Of a stretch of 64,000 nucleotides of DNA, positions 25,184 through 33,753 are shown one piece after another. Below the pieces are notes generated by a model. That model made no database searches, had not been told where the DNA came from, and saw nothing but the letters and a program-made list of their open reading frames with translations. The stretch is taken from positions 434,001 through 498,000 of the forward strand of contig NZ_FTNW01000001.1 in NCBI RefSeq assembly GCF_900156545.1, given 5' to 3'. Numbering within the stretch: position 1 is the stretch's first letter; every line of letters starts with the position of its first letter. A program made the position numbers and the translations under genes. The DNA is from Aquipseudomonas alcaligenes. GTDB taxonomy: Bacteria; Pseudomonadota; Gammaproteobacteria; Pseudomonadales; Pseudomonadaceae.

Positions 25184-26320
25184 ATGAATGCTCTGGCTTC
25201 GCTTTCCCCGTCGCTGTCCCGTCCGCCGCTGCTCAATGGCCTGCCCGCCTCGCGTGCTCAAGCCGAGGGGCAGAACACCTTGGCCAATCGCCTGGCTGAT
25301 CGCCTGGGGTTGGATTCCGGTGCGCTGAATGGCGAGCGAGGAGATTTCACACCGGACAAAGTCGCCGAGCGTGTTATCGGCTTCATCGAGCAACGCTTGA
25401 AGAGTGAAGCCGCCGCAGGTGCCGATTCCGCCAAGCTGGAGGGGCTGCTGGCGCAGGCCCGTGAGGGGGTGGAGAAAGGCTTTGCCGAAGCGCGCAAGAT
25501 TCTCGATGGCATGGGTGTGCTCAAGGGCAAGGTGGCCGACGACATCGATGCCACCTACGACAAGATTCAGGACGGACTGCAGGGGCTGCAGTCCGACTAT
25601 GGCCGCCAGCTGCCCGCCAGTACGGACAATCTGGTGGCCGTGGCTGCCCGCAGCGAGCGTTTTGCCGCGCAGGCCGAAACCTTTGACATGCAGATCACGA
25701 CCCGTGACGGTGACCGGCTGCAGATATCCATCGCCAGCGCATCCGCCAGCTGGGCGCAGAGCCGCGTGGCGGCTGCCGGCAGTGGTGGCTCTGCAGTGGT
25801 GGCCGCCAGCAGCAGCTCGGGCAGCATTCAGATCGGCGCCTGGCAGGTACAGGTGGACGGCGAGCTGGACGACGAGGAGCGTGCCGCCCTGGAGGATCTG
25901 TTCAAGCAGGTTCAGGACATTTCCAGCGATTTCTATTCCGGAAACCTGAGTGGCGCGTTCGATCGCGCCATGCAGCTCAACATGGACGGTTCGCAGCTGG
26001 CCTCCATGTCGCTGCAGCTGACCCAGACCAGCGTTCGCCAGGCCACCGATGCCTATGGGGCCGTTGCCCAGCAGGGTGGTCGGGCTGCCAGTGCGGTGAA
26101 CGACAGCCTGGTCGAGTATGCCCGTGGCCTGCTTGAGGCTCTGCGCACTGCCGATAGGGTTACCGAGGATGCCAAGGGCACGTTGCAGGAGTTGCTGGAG
26201 GGCGGTTTCAGCCTCGACGAGCGCTTCGACGAAGGGCTGCTGGCCAAGGCAGGGGAATTCAATAATCGCCTGCTCGACGGTCTGCAGGGCTTACTCGGCC
26301 AGTTGCCGGCTGCGGTCTAA
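25184..26320 (+). CDS. Uncharacterised protein, probable DUF5610 family
   Basis: A 378-residue protein with ATG 25184 chosen after GCCGCC rather than the far upstream ATG at 25094. It is highly charged and helical, with Ala/Gln/Ser-rich stretches. The middle region 'ETFDMQITTRDGDRLQISIASA' (about residues 165-187) is the part I associate with DUF5610 in pseudomonads. There is no signal peptide, membrane helix or enzyme motif. A sigma-28-like promoter (TCAA-N15-GCCGCCAA at 25126-25152) lies just upstream, which hints at co-regulation with flagellar genes nearby. Confidence 0.6.
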   Translation: MNALASLSPSLSRPPLLNGLPASRAQAEGQNTLANRLADRLGLDSGALNGERGDFTPDKVAERVIGFIEQRLKSEAAAGADSAKLEGLLAQAREGVEKGFAEARKILDGMGVLKGKVADDIDATYDKIQDGLQGLQSDYGRQLPASTDNLVAVAARSERFAAQAETFDMQITTRDGDRLQISIASASASWAQSRVAAAGSGGSAVVAASSSSGSIQIGAWQVQVDGELDDEERAALEDLFKQVQDISSDFYSGNLSGAFDRAMQLNMDGSQLASMSLQLTQTSVRQATDAYGAVAQQGGRAASAVNDSLVEYARGLLEALRTADRVTEDAKGTLQELLEGGFSLDERFDEGLLAKAGEFNNRLLDGLQGLLGQLPAAV

Positions 26321-26488
26321 TCACGATTTGCCGCGTAATGAGTGCGCGGTGCCGAGGACAGCCCGGATCGCCAGCGCGTGAGCCGCTAAGTCCGCGCTTC
26401 TGGATTGCCCCTTTGCGTTGTCCGCAGGTCTGAACAGGGTGCGGGTGGGTGGTAGAATTCGGCCCTGACCGAGTTCGGAGATGCCCCG

Positions 26489-26725
26489 ATGCCACCTGAA
26501 TGCCAACTTTTCGGCACCCTTGGCTGCCACCTCTGTGAGGTGGCAGAAGCCTTGCTAATGCCTTTTGTCGAACACGGGCTGCTGGTCGAACTCGTGGATA
26601 TCGCCGAGCGCGAGGACTGGGTCGAGGCGTATGGCTTGCGCATACCGGTTCTGCGCCGCTGTGACACGGGGGCTGAGCTCAACTGGCCTTTCGATGCCGA
26701 GCAGCTGGTAACGTTCCTGAGCTGA
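26489..26725 (+). CDS. Glutaredoxin-like small thioredoxin-fold protein
   Basis: A 78-residue protein with a CxxC active site 'GCHLCEVAE' (residues 13-21) and the cis-Pro loop 'RIPVLR' (residues 51-56), both hallmarks of the thioredoxin fold. It is smaller than E. coli glutaredoxins and belongs to the DUF836-type group common in pseudomonads. It is likely to be a disulfide-exchange protein, but the partner is unknown. Confidence 0.75.
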   Translation: MPPECQLFGTLGCHLCEVAEALLMPFVEHGLLVELVDIAEREDWVEAYGLRIPVLRRCDTGAELNWPFDAEQLVTFLS

Positions 26726-26802
26726 AACTGTTGGGTTGTGCGCTTGAAATCCTGAACGGGTGATGCGTATTTTGTACGGATCAACAACAAGGATAAGCCA
26801 TC

Positions 26803-28146
26803 ATGAATACCCACGGCAGCAGTGCGCTCGCGGAGCGTTTGACCGGTGTGGCCGAAATCGAGTGCGTGACCCCGGACCTCAACGGGGTGCCCCGGGGCAA
26901 GGTGATGACGGCGGAGGGTTTCCTTGAGGGGCGGCGTCTGCAGCTCGCACGAGGCGTACTGTTGCAGTGCATCATGGGCGGCTACCCGCCAGCGCGTTTT
27001 TACGGCAGTGATGACGGCGATCTGGTGCTGAGCAGCGTGCCAGAGAACGTCTTCCGCCTGCCCTGGAGCGAGTCTCCCCGAGCCATGGCCATCTGTGATG
27101 CGGACGAGCTGGATGGTCGCAGCTCCGGGTTGTCGACCCGGGGGCTGCTCAAGCGGGTCGTTGCCGCCTATGCCGAGCATGGCTGGCAGCCGGTGGTGGC
27201 CACCGAGCTGGAATTCTTCGTGTTCGAGCGGCATCTCGACCCGCAGCGTCCCTTCCTGCCGCCGCTGGGGCTGGATGGCAGTCGTGAGAGTGGTTGCTCG
27301 GCCTTCAGTGTGTCGTCCGGCAATGGCCTGCGCCCCTTCTTCGAGGAGGTCTATCGCTGCATGGCGGCGCTCGGGCTGCCGCGTGATACGTTCATGCACG
27401 AGATGGGTGTCAGCCAGTTCGAGATCAATCTGCTGCACGGTGACCCTCTTCGGATTGCTGATCAGACCTTTCTGTTCAAGCATCTGTTGCGTGAGGTCGG
27501 ACTCAAGCATGGCCTGGCCGTGGTGTGTATGGCCAAGCCCCTGCCGCATACGCCGGGCAGCTCCATGCACATCCACCAGAGCGTGGTGGAGCAGGGGAGC
27601 GGCCGCAATATCTTCAGCGCCGACAATGGCGAGGCGACGCCCGCCTTCTATCACTTCATCGGTGGGCAGCAGGCGGCGCTGGCAGACTTCACGCTGCTGT
27701 TCGCGCCGCATGTGAATTCCTATCAGCGCCTGTGTCATCCCTATGCCTCGCCGAACAACGCCTGCTGGTCACACGACAACCGTGCAGCCGGTCTGCGTAT
27801 ACCCGCCAGCGCTCCAGCGGCTCGGCGAGTAGAGAACCGCTTGCCCGGCGCCGATGCCAATCCTTACCTGGCCATTGCTGCCAGTCTCGCGGCTGGGCTG
27901 CATGGCTTGCGGAGCCAGCTGGCGCCTACCGAGCCGATCCAGGGTGAATTCGAGGTGCCGCCGGCACTCAGCTTGCCTTGTACGCTGCATGCCGCACTGC
28001 AGCGCTTGCAGGGCAGTAAGCTGGCTCGACAGTGGTTCGGTGATGAGTTTGTCGGCGGATACTGCGCGACCAAGAGCATGGAGCTGATGAGTTTTCTTGA
28101 TGAGATCACGCCCTGGGAGCGGCGTGTGCTGGCAAATCAGGTCTGA
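26803..28146 (+). CDS. Glutamine synthetase family ligase, PuuA-like
   Basis: A 447-residue enzyme. Conserved glutamine-synthetase blocks: 'VATELEFFVFE' (metal-binding Glu), 'GSSMHIHQS', 'NSYQRLCHPYASPNNACW', 'NRAAGLRIP' and 'VENRLPGADANPYLA'. It lacks the adenylylation Tyr loop region of GlnA and fits the gamma-glutamylpolyamine/monoamine synthetase group rather than housekeeping GlnA. It catalyses ATP-dependent gamma-glutamylation of an amine. Located immediately before flgZ, as is a homologue in P. aeruginosa; the amine is not known. Confidence 0.85.
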   Translation: MNTHGSSALAERLTGVAEIECVTPDLNGVPRGKVMTAEGFLEGRRLQLARGVLLQCIMGGYPPARFYGSDDGDLVLSSVPENVFRLPWSESPRAMAICDADELDGRSSGLSTRGLLKRVVAAYAEHGWQPVVATELEFFVFERHLDPQRPFLPPLGLDGSRESGCSAFSVSSGNGLRPFFEEVYRCMAALGLPRDTFMHEMGVSQFEINLLHGDPLRIADQTFLFKHLLREVGLKHGLAVVCMAKPLPHTPGSSMHIHQSVVEQGSGRNIFSADNGEATPAFYHFIGGQQAALADFTLLFAPHVNSYQRLCHPYASPNNACWSHDNRAAGLRIPASAPAARRVENRLPGADANPYLAIAASLAAGLHGLRSQLAPTEPIQGEFEVPPALSLPCTLHAALQRLQGSKLARQWFGDEFVGGYCATKSMELMSFLDEITPWERRVLANQV

Positions 28147-28152
28147 AGCCAA

Positions 28153-28174
28153 GAGGCCGCCTCGCGGCGGCCTC
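28153..28174. terminator. Shared terminator of the glutamine-synthetase-like gene and flgZ
   Basis: Nine-base stem GAGGCCGCC / GGCGGCCTC with loop TCGC between two convergent genes, 6 bases after one stop and 2 bases from the other. T-run is weak. Confidence 0.7.
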
Positions 28175-28176
28175 CC

Positions 28177-28917
28177 TTATTCCTGCTCGACGCGGCGAGA
28201 TTCGCGTTGCAGTTGGTAGACGAAGCGCTCTACCTGGCGTTGCTCGAGGCCGCTCATGCGATGGAAGCGCAGGCCGACAAAGGTCATGCCGTTCTTCTGG
28301 TCAAAGTAGGCATGACGCAACTCGGCGCTAGTCGTCATGCCGCCGATCGGCAGTTGCGCGCTGAACCGTTCATAAACTTCGCCAGGTTGCAGGCGCGCGG
28401 TCACGTCACCGGGAAAGCGCAGACGGCAGCCGGTAGCCGAGATGTCCAGCATCTGGCCTCTCAGGCCAGGAGTCAGGCGGCTGCCCGATAGCTCGATATT
28501 GACCAGTTGACCCTGGCCCAGGGCGGCGCGGTAGGCATTGCGACGCTGATGGTAGGTGATGCGCTCCGGCATGTAGCACCAGTAACAACGCGCATTCTCG
28601 AGTTCGCCGATGCGTACAGGGTCCTCGCAGCTCCAGGCAATGCGTACGCCCTCGTGGAATGCTTCCACGTGGAATGCCTCGCCGCTCTGAATGAAGCGTT
28701 CGCCGTCGTTGGGAATGAGTTCGTCCAGAGCAATCAGACCGCGCTCGCGGTTGACTTCGATCAGGTAGCTCTGGAACCGCTGACTGCGGTCCTTGAATGT
28801 GATGACCAGTGGATCATTGCCCTGCTGCAGGGTGCGCAGATTGGCAAAAACCTCCAGGGGTGCGGTGAGCACCTTCGGCGGCTGGGGGCCATCATCCTCT
28901 TGGAACGGGTTGGACAC
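28177..28917 (-). CDS. flgZ: PilZ-domain flagellar brake protein (YcgR/FlgZ type)
   Basis: A 246-residue protein. An N-terminal YcgR-N domain (about 20-120) precedes a PilZ domain whose c-di-GMP motif is intact: 'RRNAYR' (RxxxR) and 'DISATGCRLRF' (D/NxSxxG). In Pseudomonas, FlgZ binds c-di-GMP and slows the flagellar motor when the messenger is high. It ends an apparent flgA-flgM-flgN-flgZ transcription unit on the minus strand. Confidence 0.9.
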   Translation of the reverse strand: MSNPFQEDDGPQPPKVLTAPLEVFANLRTLQQGNDPLVITFKDRSQRFQSYLIEVNRERGLIALDELIPNDGERFIQSGEAFHVEAFHEGVRIAWSCEDPVRIGELENARCYWCYMPERITYHQRRNAYRAALGQGQLVNIELSGSRLTPGLRGQMLDISATGCRLRFPGDVTARLQPGEVYERFSAQLPIGGMTTSAELRHAYFDQKNGMTFVGLRFHRMSGLEQRQVERFVYQLQRESRRVEQE

Positions 28918-28994
28918 AGTGCATAACTCCAGGGTACTACCGCACTAGCATACTGGCATATTGCCGGTATGTCCCTGTGCTTGTTGTTATGGTC

Positions 28995-29462
28995 TCAGGC
29001 CTGGCTGAGGGGGCGTTGCTGCGCGATTCTAGCGGCGCTGCCGCGGCTGTCATAGAGCCCCGGCGTTTCGCCGCCGCGAAGAATGCCGAGCACACTCTTC
29101 AATGATGCCTGGTTGGCGCGGATCAGCCGGCCATTGCGCTGGTTCGCTTCGCGGCAGCTTTCCAGCAGCCGATTCAACTCGTCGCTGCGTGATAGCAGCT
29201 CCTCACCGTTGGCGCTGCGGCTGGCCATCGCCTCCAGCCCGGCGCGATCAGCGCTCAGCTGCTGCGCGACGAGCAGTTGGCTGCGGGCCGTACCATGCTT
29301 CTCAAGCAGGGACAGGAGGGGGAGTTTCTCGCCAAGCAGTTGTTCCAGACGGGGCAGATCACGCTCTCCCATGGCCTGGAATTCGGCGTCGATCAGTTCA
29401 AGAAGACGTTGGGCGGTGCCGATATCGTCGTTGAACAGTTGCAGCAGGTCGTTATCTTGCAT
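28995..29462 (-). CDS. flgN: Flagellar export chaperone FlgN
   Basis: A 155-residue, almost fully alpha-helical protein. ATG 29462 starts 'MQDNDLLQLFNDD', and residues up to about 115 form the FlgN helical bundle; the C-terminal part holds the hook-associated-protein binding segment. In the family it escorts FlgK and FlgL to the export gate. Follows flgM by 49 bases. The longer frame upstream is not supported. Confidence 0.9.
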   Translation of the reverse strand: MQDNDLLQLFNDDIGTAQRLLELIDAEFQAMGERDLPRLEQLLGEKLPLLSLLEKHGTARSQLLVAQQLSADRAGLEAMASRSANGEELLSRSDELNRLLESCREANQRNGRLIRANQASLKSVLGILRGGETPGLYDSRGSAARIAQQRPLSQA

Positions 29463-29511
29463 CGCGGGCTCTGGGGATCGGGCGTCCAACACCCCCAGCG
29501 CAGCCCTGGGA

Positions 29512-29853
29512 CTAGCGCTGGGATTCGAAATCGAGGAGCTTGCTGGCCACGCGCTGGGCGTCGACCTGATAGCTACCGTCGGCAATTGCCTGCTTGAGTC
29601 TGGCGACGCGCTCTTTGTCCACGGTCGGCAGGTCGCGCAGCTTGTCGCCAGCCTTCTGCAGTTGCTGAGCTTCGCGGCTGAGCTGGACGGATTCACCCGT
29701 CTTGGCGTTAGCAGCCTGCTCGTCAGCAACCTGTGCCGCATTCTGCGGGGTATTGCTGACAGCCTCGTTGCGGCTGCTGGCCTGAGCGTTGCCGGTGCGA
29801 CCGCCGTTGGCGGGGCTGGCGGCATTGTTCAGCCGGTTGAAGTCGATAACCAT
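29512..29853 (-). CDS. flgM: Anti-sigma-28 factor FlgM
   Basis: A 113-residue protein with the FlgM pattern: disordered N-terminal half, '[16 protein letters not shown]' and a C-terminal FliA-binding helix region '[33 protein letters not shown]'. It holds FliA inactive until it is exported through the finished hook, then late genes switch on. It has its own sigma-28-like promoter, giving the feedback loop typical of the family. Confidence 0.95.
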   Translation of the reverse strand: MVIDFNRLNNAASPANGGRTGNAQASSRNEAVSNTPQNAAQVADEQAANAKTGESVQLSREAQQLQKAGDKLRDLPTVDKERVARLKQAIADGSYQVDAQRVASKLLDFESQR

Positions 29854-29892
29854 GTTGTGAACCTCGGACGGTAATCTGGACGCTTGACTGGG

Positions 29893-29919
29893 TTGTCGGC
29901 CGGTTCCGTCGAAACTTTA
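29893..29919 (-). promoter_or_regulatory. Sigma-28 (FliA) promoter of flgM
   Basis: Read on the minus strand: TAAA, 15 bases, GCCGACAA. One base differs from the consensus GCCGATAA, and the spacing is exact. It starts 40 bases upstream of the flgM ATG. Confidence 0.8.
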
Positions 29920-29987
29920 GGGCGCAAGTGTGTGCGTCGCTTAACAGTGTAGGAAATCACCGGGGATTTGCGCTACAAGAATCGTGC

Positions 29988-30746
29988 CTACATGTCGACC
30001 TCGACCTGGCCGGGGCCTGCGATGCGTGCGCGGATGATGCGTTGTGAGGCCAGGTTGCGGACGTTGATCTGTTGTCCCAGTGTGCCGCCAGACAATGCCT
30101 CGCCTTGCATGCGCACGTTGATTCCGCCACTCCGTGCCGTGATCACCACCTGGTCGCCACGCTGCACGGCGTCCGCAGCCTGCAGCATGGTGGGTGTCAA
30201 AACCTGATCAGCCTGTGTCGCGCGCGTCAGTTTTTTGCCGATGGCCTGCTCCGGTGATGTCACATAGCCCCGGCTGAGCAGGCTGACATCCTGCTCGATC
30301 AAGGCGATGTCCGCAGGACCGATGATGCTGTCTCGCTTGAGCGGAGCTTTCACGACCACCACCGGGCGGAAAAGGCGTACCTGGGCGGGAACAAAAACGG
30401 TCCATGGCTTAGTGCCCTCGCAGCTGATCCGGACGGTCACGCGGCCAAGGGGTTGAGCCGGACTTTCCAGGCTTTGTGTCAAATCACTGTCGCAGGCCGC
30501 CAGGCGCAAACGGGGGTCGAGAGTGTTTACCTGAATTTCATATCGGGCCGCGATTTCGCTACGCTCCAGATAGTCCTCTACCATGAATTCAAGAAAGCCT
30601 TCGGTAGCGCCGATAAGCTCTTCGGGCAGAGTCAGCTCCGCAGCATGCGCCTGGCTGTAGCCGAATAGCCCCAAAGCGGGTAAAACTCCGACAAGAGCAA
30701 GGCGTTTCGCCATCAGGTGTCGGAAAAGTGTCGTGAGCTTTTTCAT
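29988..30746 (-). CDS. flgA: Flagellar basal-body P-ring formation chaperone FlgA
   Basis: A 252-residue periplasmic protein with the SAF domain toward the C-terminus (about residues 125-240: 'RDSIIGPADIALIEQDVSLLSRGY...IGKKLTRATQADQVLTPTML'). The N-terminal signal peptide ends 'AHA'. ATG 30746 is used here; ATG 30713 (MAKRLALVG) gives an equally good, shorter signal and fits better a sigma-54 promoter at 30759-30772, which would make the 30746 start nearly leaderless. FlgA assists FlgI in P-ring assembly. Confidence 0.88.
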   Translation of the reverse strand: MKKLTTLFRHLMAKRLALVGVLPALGLFGYSQAHAAELTLPEELIGATEGFLEFMVEDYLERSEIAARYEIQVNTLDPRLRLAACDSDLTQSLESPAQPLGRVTVRISCEGTKPWTVFVPAQVRLFRPVVVVKAPLKRDSIIGPADIALIEQDVSLLSRGYVTSPEQAIGKKLTRATQADQVLTPTMLQAADAVQRGDQVVITARSGGINVRMQGEALSGGTLGQQINVRNLASQRIIRARIAGPGQVEVDM

Positions 30747-30756
30747 GCCGCTCACG

Positions 30757-30774
30757 AAGCAAGCCCCGTGCCGC
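30757..30774 (-). promoter_or_regulatory. Sigma-54 promoter of flgA
   Basis: On the minus strand: GGCACGGGGCTTGC, i.e. GG-N10-GC with the canonical GGCAC and TTGC halves. The start point is expected near 30747, so the flgA initiation codon is in doubt. Divergent from cheV. Confidence 0.65.
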
Positions 30775-30826
30775 CTGCTAGGCTTTAGCAGAGTGCGAGG
30801 CATTATGAACAATAAGGAGTCTGGGC

Positions 30827-31759
30827 ATGGCCGGAGTATTGGACTCGGTTAACCAGCGTACCCAACTGGTCGGGCAGAATCGTCTGGAGCTCTTGCTGTT
30901 CCGTCTGGACGGCCCGCAGCTTTATGGCATCAATGTGTTCAAGGTGAAGGAGGTGCTGCAATGCCCCAAGCTCACCGTGATGCCCAAGTCCAGTCAGGTT
31001 GTACGCGGCGTGGCGAACATCCGCGGTGGCACTATTCCCATCCTTGATCTGGCACTTGCCACCGGCAAGTCGGCGCTGGATGACATCCAGAACAGCTTTG
31101 TGATCATCACCGAGTACAACACCAAGGTGCAGGGTTTCCTGGTGCGCTCGGTGGAGCGCATCGTCAACATGAACTGGGGGGAGATCCACCCGCCGCCCAA
31201 GGGCACTGGTCGCGATCACTACCTCACGGCAGTGACCCGCGTCGACAACAAGCTGGTCGAAGTGATTGACGTCGAGAAGATTCTCGCTGAGGTGGCACCG
31301 ATGTCGGAGGCGATCTCCGAGGGCGTGGTGGACGTCGAGACCCAGGCCAAGGCTGTTTCCAAGCGTGTGCTGATCTGCGACGACTCCTCGGTGGCGCGCA
31401 AGCAGGTGTCGCGTTGCCTGGAGAGCGTCGGGGTCGAGGTTGTGGCCCTCAATGATGGCCGTGAAGCGTACGACTATCTGCGCAAGATGGTGGAGGAGGG
31501 CAAGAATCCGGCGGAGGAGTTCCTCATGCTGATCTCCGATATCGAAATGCCGGAGATGGACGGTTACACCCTCACGGCAGAGATTCGTTCCGATCCGAGG
31601 ATGCAGAACCTTCATGTGATTCTGCATACTTCGCTGTCCGGGGTGTTCAACCAGGCGATGGTGAAGAAGGTCGGCGCAGATGACTTCCTGGCGAAGTTCC
31701 GTCCGGACGAGCTCGCTTCACGTGTGGTTGAGCGTGTCCGCGTAGCAGATGGGGGCTGA
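30827..31759 (+). CDS. cheV: Chemotaxis coupling protein CheV
   Basis: A 310-residue fusion of a CheW-like domain (about 10-160) and a response-regulator receiver (about 178-305) with acidic pocket 'CDDSS' and phospho-acceptor Asp238 in 'ISDIEMPEMDG'. It couples receptors to the CheA kinase and can be phosphorylated for adaptation. It starts at ATG 30827 after AAGGAG and lies directly before cheR. Confidence 0.95.
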   Translation: MAGVLDSVNQRTQLVGQNRLELLLFRLDGPQLYGINVFKVKEVLQCPKLTVMPKSSQVVRGVANIRGGTIPILDLALATGKSALDDIQNSFVIITEYNTKVQGFLVRSVERIVNMNWGEIHPPPKGTGRDHYLTAVTRVDNKLVEVIDVEKILAEVAPMSEAISEGVVDVETQAKAVSKRVLICDDSSVARKQVSRCLESVGVEVVALNDGREAYDYLRKMVEEGKNPAEEFLMLISDIEMPEMDGYTLTAEIRSDPRMQNLHVILHTSLSGVFNQAMVKKVGADDFLAKFRPDELASRVVERVRVADGG

Positions 31760-31803
31760 GGGCTCGGCTCTCGGTTAGGACCATGTTTGGTGAGGCTGCA
31801 TTA

Positions 31804-32631
31804 GTGTCTTCAGGCAATTTGGATTTCGAGCAGTTCCGTACCTTTCTGGAAAAGGCCTGCGGCATTTTGCTGGGGAGCAACAAGCAGTACCTGGTGTCCA
31901 GTCGTCTGAATAAGTTGATGGAGCAGCAGGGCATCAAGACGCTTGGCGAACTCGTGCAGAAGATGCAGGCTCAGCCCCGTGGTGGCCTGCGCGAGCAGGT
32001 CGTTGATGCCATGACCACCAACGAAACGCTGTGGTTCCGTGACACCTACCCCTTTGAGGTAATGAAGTCTCGGGTACTGCCGGAGTTGATCAAGGCCAAC
32101 CCCAGTCAGCGTTTGCGTATCTGGTCAGCTGCCTGTTCCTCGGGGCAGGAGCCCTATTCTTTGTCGATGACCATCGATGAGTTCGAAAAAACCAACCTTG
32201 GGCAGCTCAAGGCGGGTGTGCAGATTGTCGCCACCGACCTGTCTCCATCAATGCTGACCAACTGCAAGTCGGGCGAGTATGACAGCCTTGCCATGGGGCG
32301 AGGCTTGTCGCAGGAGCGGCTGCAGCGTTACTTCGATCCCAAGGGGCCGGGCCGCTGGGTGGTCAAGCCGGCCATCAAGAGTCGCGTCGAGTTTCGTCCC
32401 CTGAATCTGCTGGAGAGCTACGCCTCGCTTGGCAAGTTCGACGTGGTTTTCTGCCGGAACGTGCTGATCTACTTTTCCGCCGAGGTGAAGAAGGACATCC
32501 TCACCCGCATTCATGCCACGCTGAAGCCGGGCGGTTACCTGTTCCTGGGGGCCTCGGAAGCACTCAATGGCTTGCCGGACCTGTACCAGATGGTCCAATG
32601 CAGTCCGGGGATTATTTACAAGGTGAAGTGA
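31804..32631 (+). CDS. cheR: Chemotaxis protein methyltransferase CheR
   Basis: A 275-residue protein from GTG 31804, preceded by GGTGAGG and matching the family start; an ATG at 31783 gives 282 residues but has a poorly spaced site. A helical N-terminal domain is followed by the SAM-binding fold 'RIWSAACSSGQEPYSLSM' and 'FDVVFCRNVLIYF'. CheR methylates glutamates of chemoreceptors. A terminator follows the gene. Confidence 0.95.
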   Translation: MSSGNLDFEQFRTFLEKACGILLGSNKQYLVSSRLNKLMEQQGIKTLGELVQKMQAQPRGGLREQVVDAMTTNETLWFRDTYPFEVMKSRVLPELIKANPSQRLRIWSAACSSGQEPYSLSMTIDEFEKTNLGQLKAGVQIVATDLSPSMLTNCKSGEYDSLAMGRGLSQERLQRYFDPKGPGRWVVKPAIKSRVEFRPLNLLESYASLGKFDVVFCRNVLIYFSAEVKKDILTRIHATLKPGGYLFLGASEALNGLPDLYQMVQCSPGIIYKVK

Positions 32632-32651
32632 TTGACGCTCAGGCGTACGCA

Positions 32652-32679
32652 GACGGGAGGCCATTGGCCTCCCGTTTTC
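32652..32679 (+). terminator. Rho-independent terminator of cheV-cheR
   Basis: ACGGGAGGCC / GGCCTCCCGT with ATT loop and a TTTTCG tail between cheR and the flgB promoter. Confidence 0.85.
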
Positions 32680-32808
32680 GTTTGGGGCGGCAAAGGGTGT
32701 TGCCGGTTTGCCGCTTTTCCCGGTCGGTAGCGGAAAAGCTTTGCCGCTCAGCGCCTACAGGCATCGATAATATTATTTAAGTTGTTGAAAAATAAGAATA
32801 AATAGAAA

Positions 32809-32824
32809 TGGCATGGCCCTTGCT
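32809..32824 (+). promoter_or_regulatory. Sigma-54 promoter of the flgB operon
   Basis: TGGCATG-GCCC-TTGCT at 32809-32824, GG to GC separated by 10 bases, and preceded by about 50 bases of AT-rich sequence suited to enhancer or IHF binding. It is about 40 bases before flgB. Confidence 0.9.
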
Positions 32825-32865
32825 AAATCCCAGGCACGAAGCCCAAACGGCAAAGGTTCCAGGTC

Positions 32866-33273
32866 ATGAGTATCAGTTTCTCCAAAGCCCTCGGCATCCA
32901 TGAATCGGCCCTGAACTTCCGCGCTCAGCGCGCCGAAGTGCTCGCCAACAACATCGCCAACGCGGATACCCCGAATTACAGGGCGCGTGACCTCGATTTC
33001 GCTGCCGTACTCGCCGCGCAGAATGAGCAGCAGGGCAGCAAGCAATTTGGCCTGAACCGCACCGACAGCCAGCACATTGCCGCAGAAGGTATCCAGCTGG
33101 CCGATCCTGCGCTGCGTTTCCGTACCCCGTTCCACCCGTCCATCGACCAGAACACCGTCGACATGCAGCAGGAGCAGGCTAACTACGCCGAGAACGCGGT
33201 GCAGTTCCAGGCCAGCTTCACGCTGCTCAACAGCAAGTTCAAAGGGCTGGTCAATGCCCTGCGCGGCGAATAA
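32866..33273 (+). CDS. flgB: Flagellar basal-body rod protein FlgB
   Basis: A 135-residue rod protein. The N-terminus 'ALNFRAQRAEVLANNIANADTPNYRARDLDF' carries the FlgB/FlgC N-terminal pattern and the C-terminus 'LNSKFKGLVNALRGE' forms the partner helix. It is the first gene after the sigma-54 promoter and 14 bases before flgC. Confidence 0.97.
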   Translation: MSISFSKALGIHESALNFRAQRAEVLANNIANADTPNYRARDLDFAAVLAAQNEQQGSKQFGLNRTDSQHIAAEGIQLADPALRFRTPFHPSIDQNTVDMQQEQANYAENAVQFQASFTLLNSKFKGLVNALRGE

Positions 33274-33287
33274 GAGAGGTCACGAAC

Positions 33288-33731
33288 ATGTCACTCGCCA
33301 GTGTCTTCAATATCGCCGGTACCGGCATGAGTGCCCAGAGCACTCGCCTGAACACCATCTCCAGCAACATTGCCAACGCCGAGACGGTTTCTTCCAGCAT
33401 CGACCAGACCTACCGCGCGCGCCATCCGGTGTTCGCCACGGTGTTCGAGTCGACCATGGATGGTGACCGTGGTTCGTTGTTCGCTGACCAGGATCAGGCT
33501 GGTCGCGGCGTGCAGGTGCTGGGCGTGGTCGAGGATCAGAGCAGCCTGATGCCGCGCTATGAACCCAACCACCCGGCGGCGGACGAGAAGGGCTACGTGT
33601 ACTACCCGAACGTCAACGTGGTCGAGGAGATGGCCGACATGATCTCGGCCAGCCGCAACTTCCAGACCAACGTGGAAATGATGAATACCGCCAAGCAGAT
33701 GATGCAGCGCGTGCTGACCCTGGGCCAGTAA
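33288..33731 (+). CDS. flgC: Flagellar basal-body rod protein FlgC
   Basis: A 147-residue rod protein: N-terminal 'GTGMSAQSTRLNTISSNIANAETVSSS' and C-terminal 'SRNFQTNVEMMNTAKQMMQRVLTLGQ' are the flagellar-axial signature halves. Located between flgB and flgD as in all Pseudomonas. Confidence 0.97.
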   Translation: MSLASVFNIAGTGMSAQSTRLNTISSNIANAETVSSSIDQTYRARHPVFATVFESTMDGDRGSLFADQDQAGRGVQVLGVVEDQSSLMPRYEPNHPAADEKGYVYYPNVNVVEEMADMISASRNFQTNVEMMNTAKQMMQRVLTLGQ

Positions 33732-33753
33732 GCGGCGAACGAGGAGCGAGACA

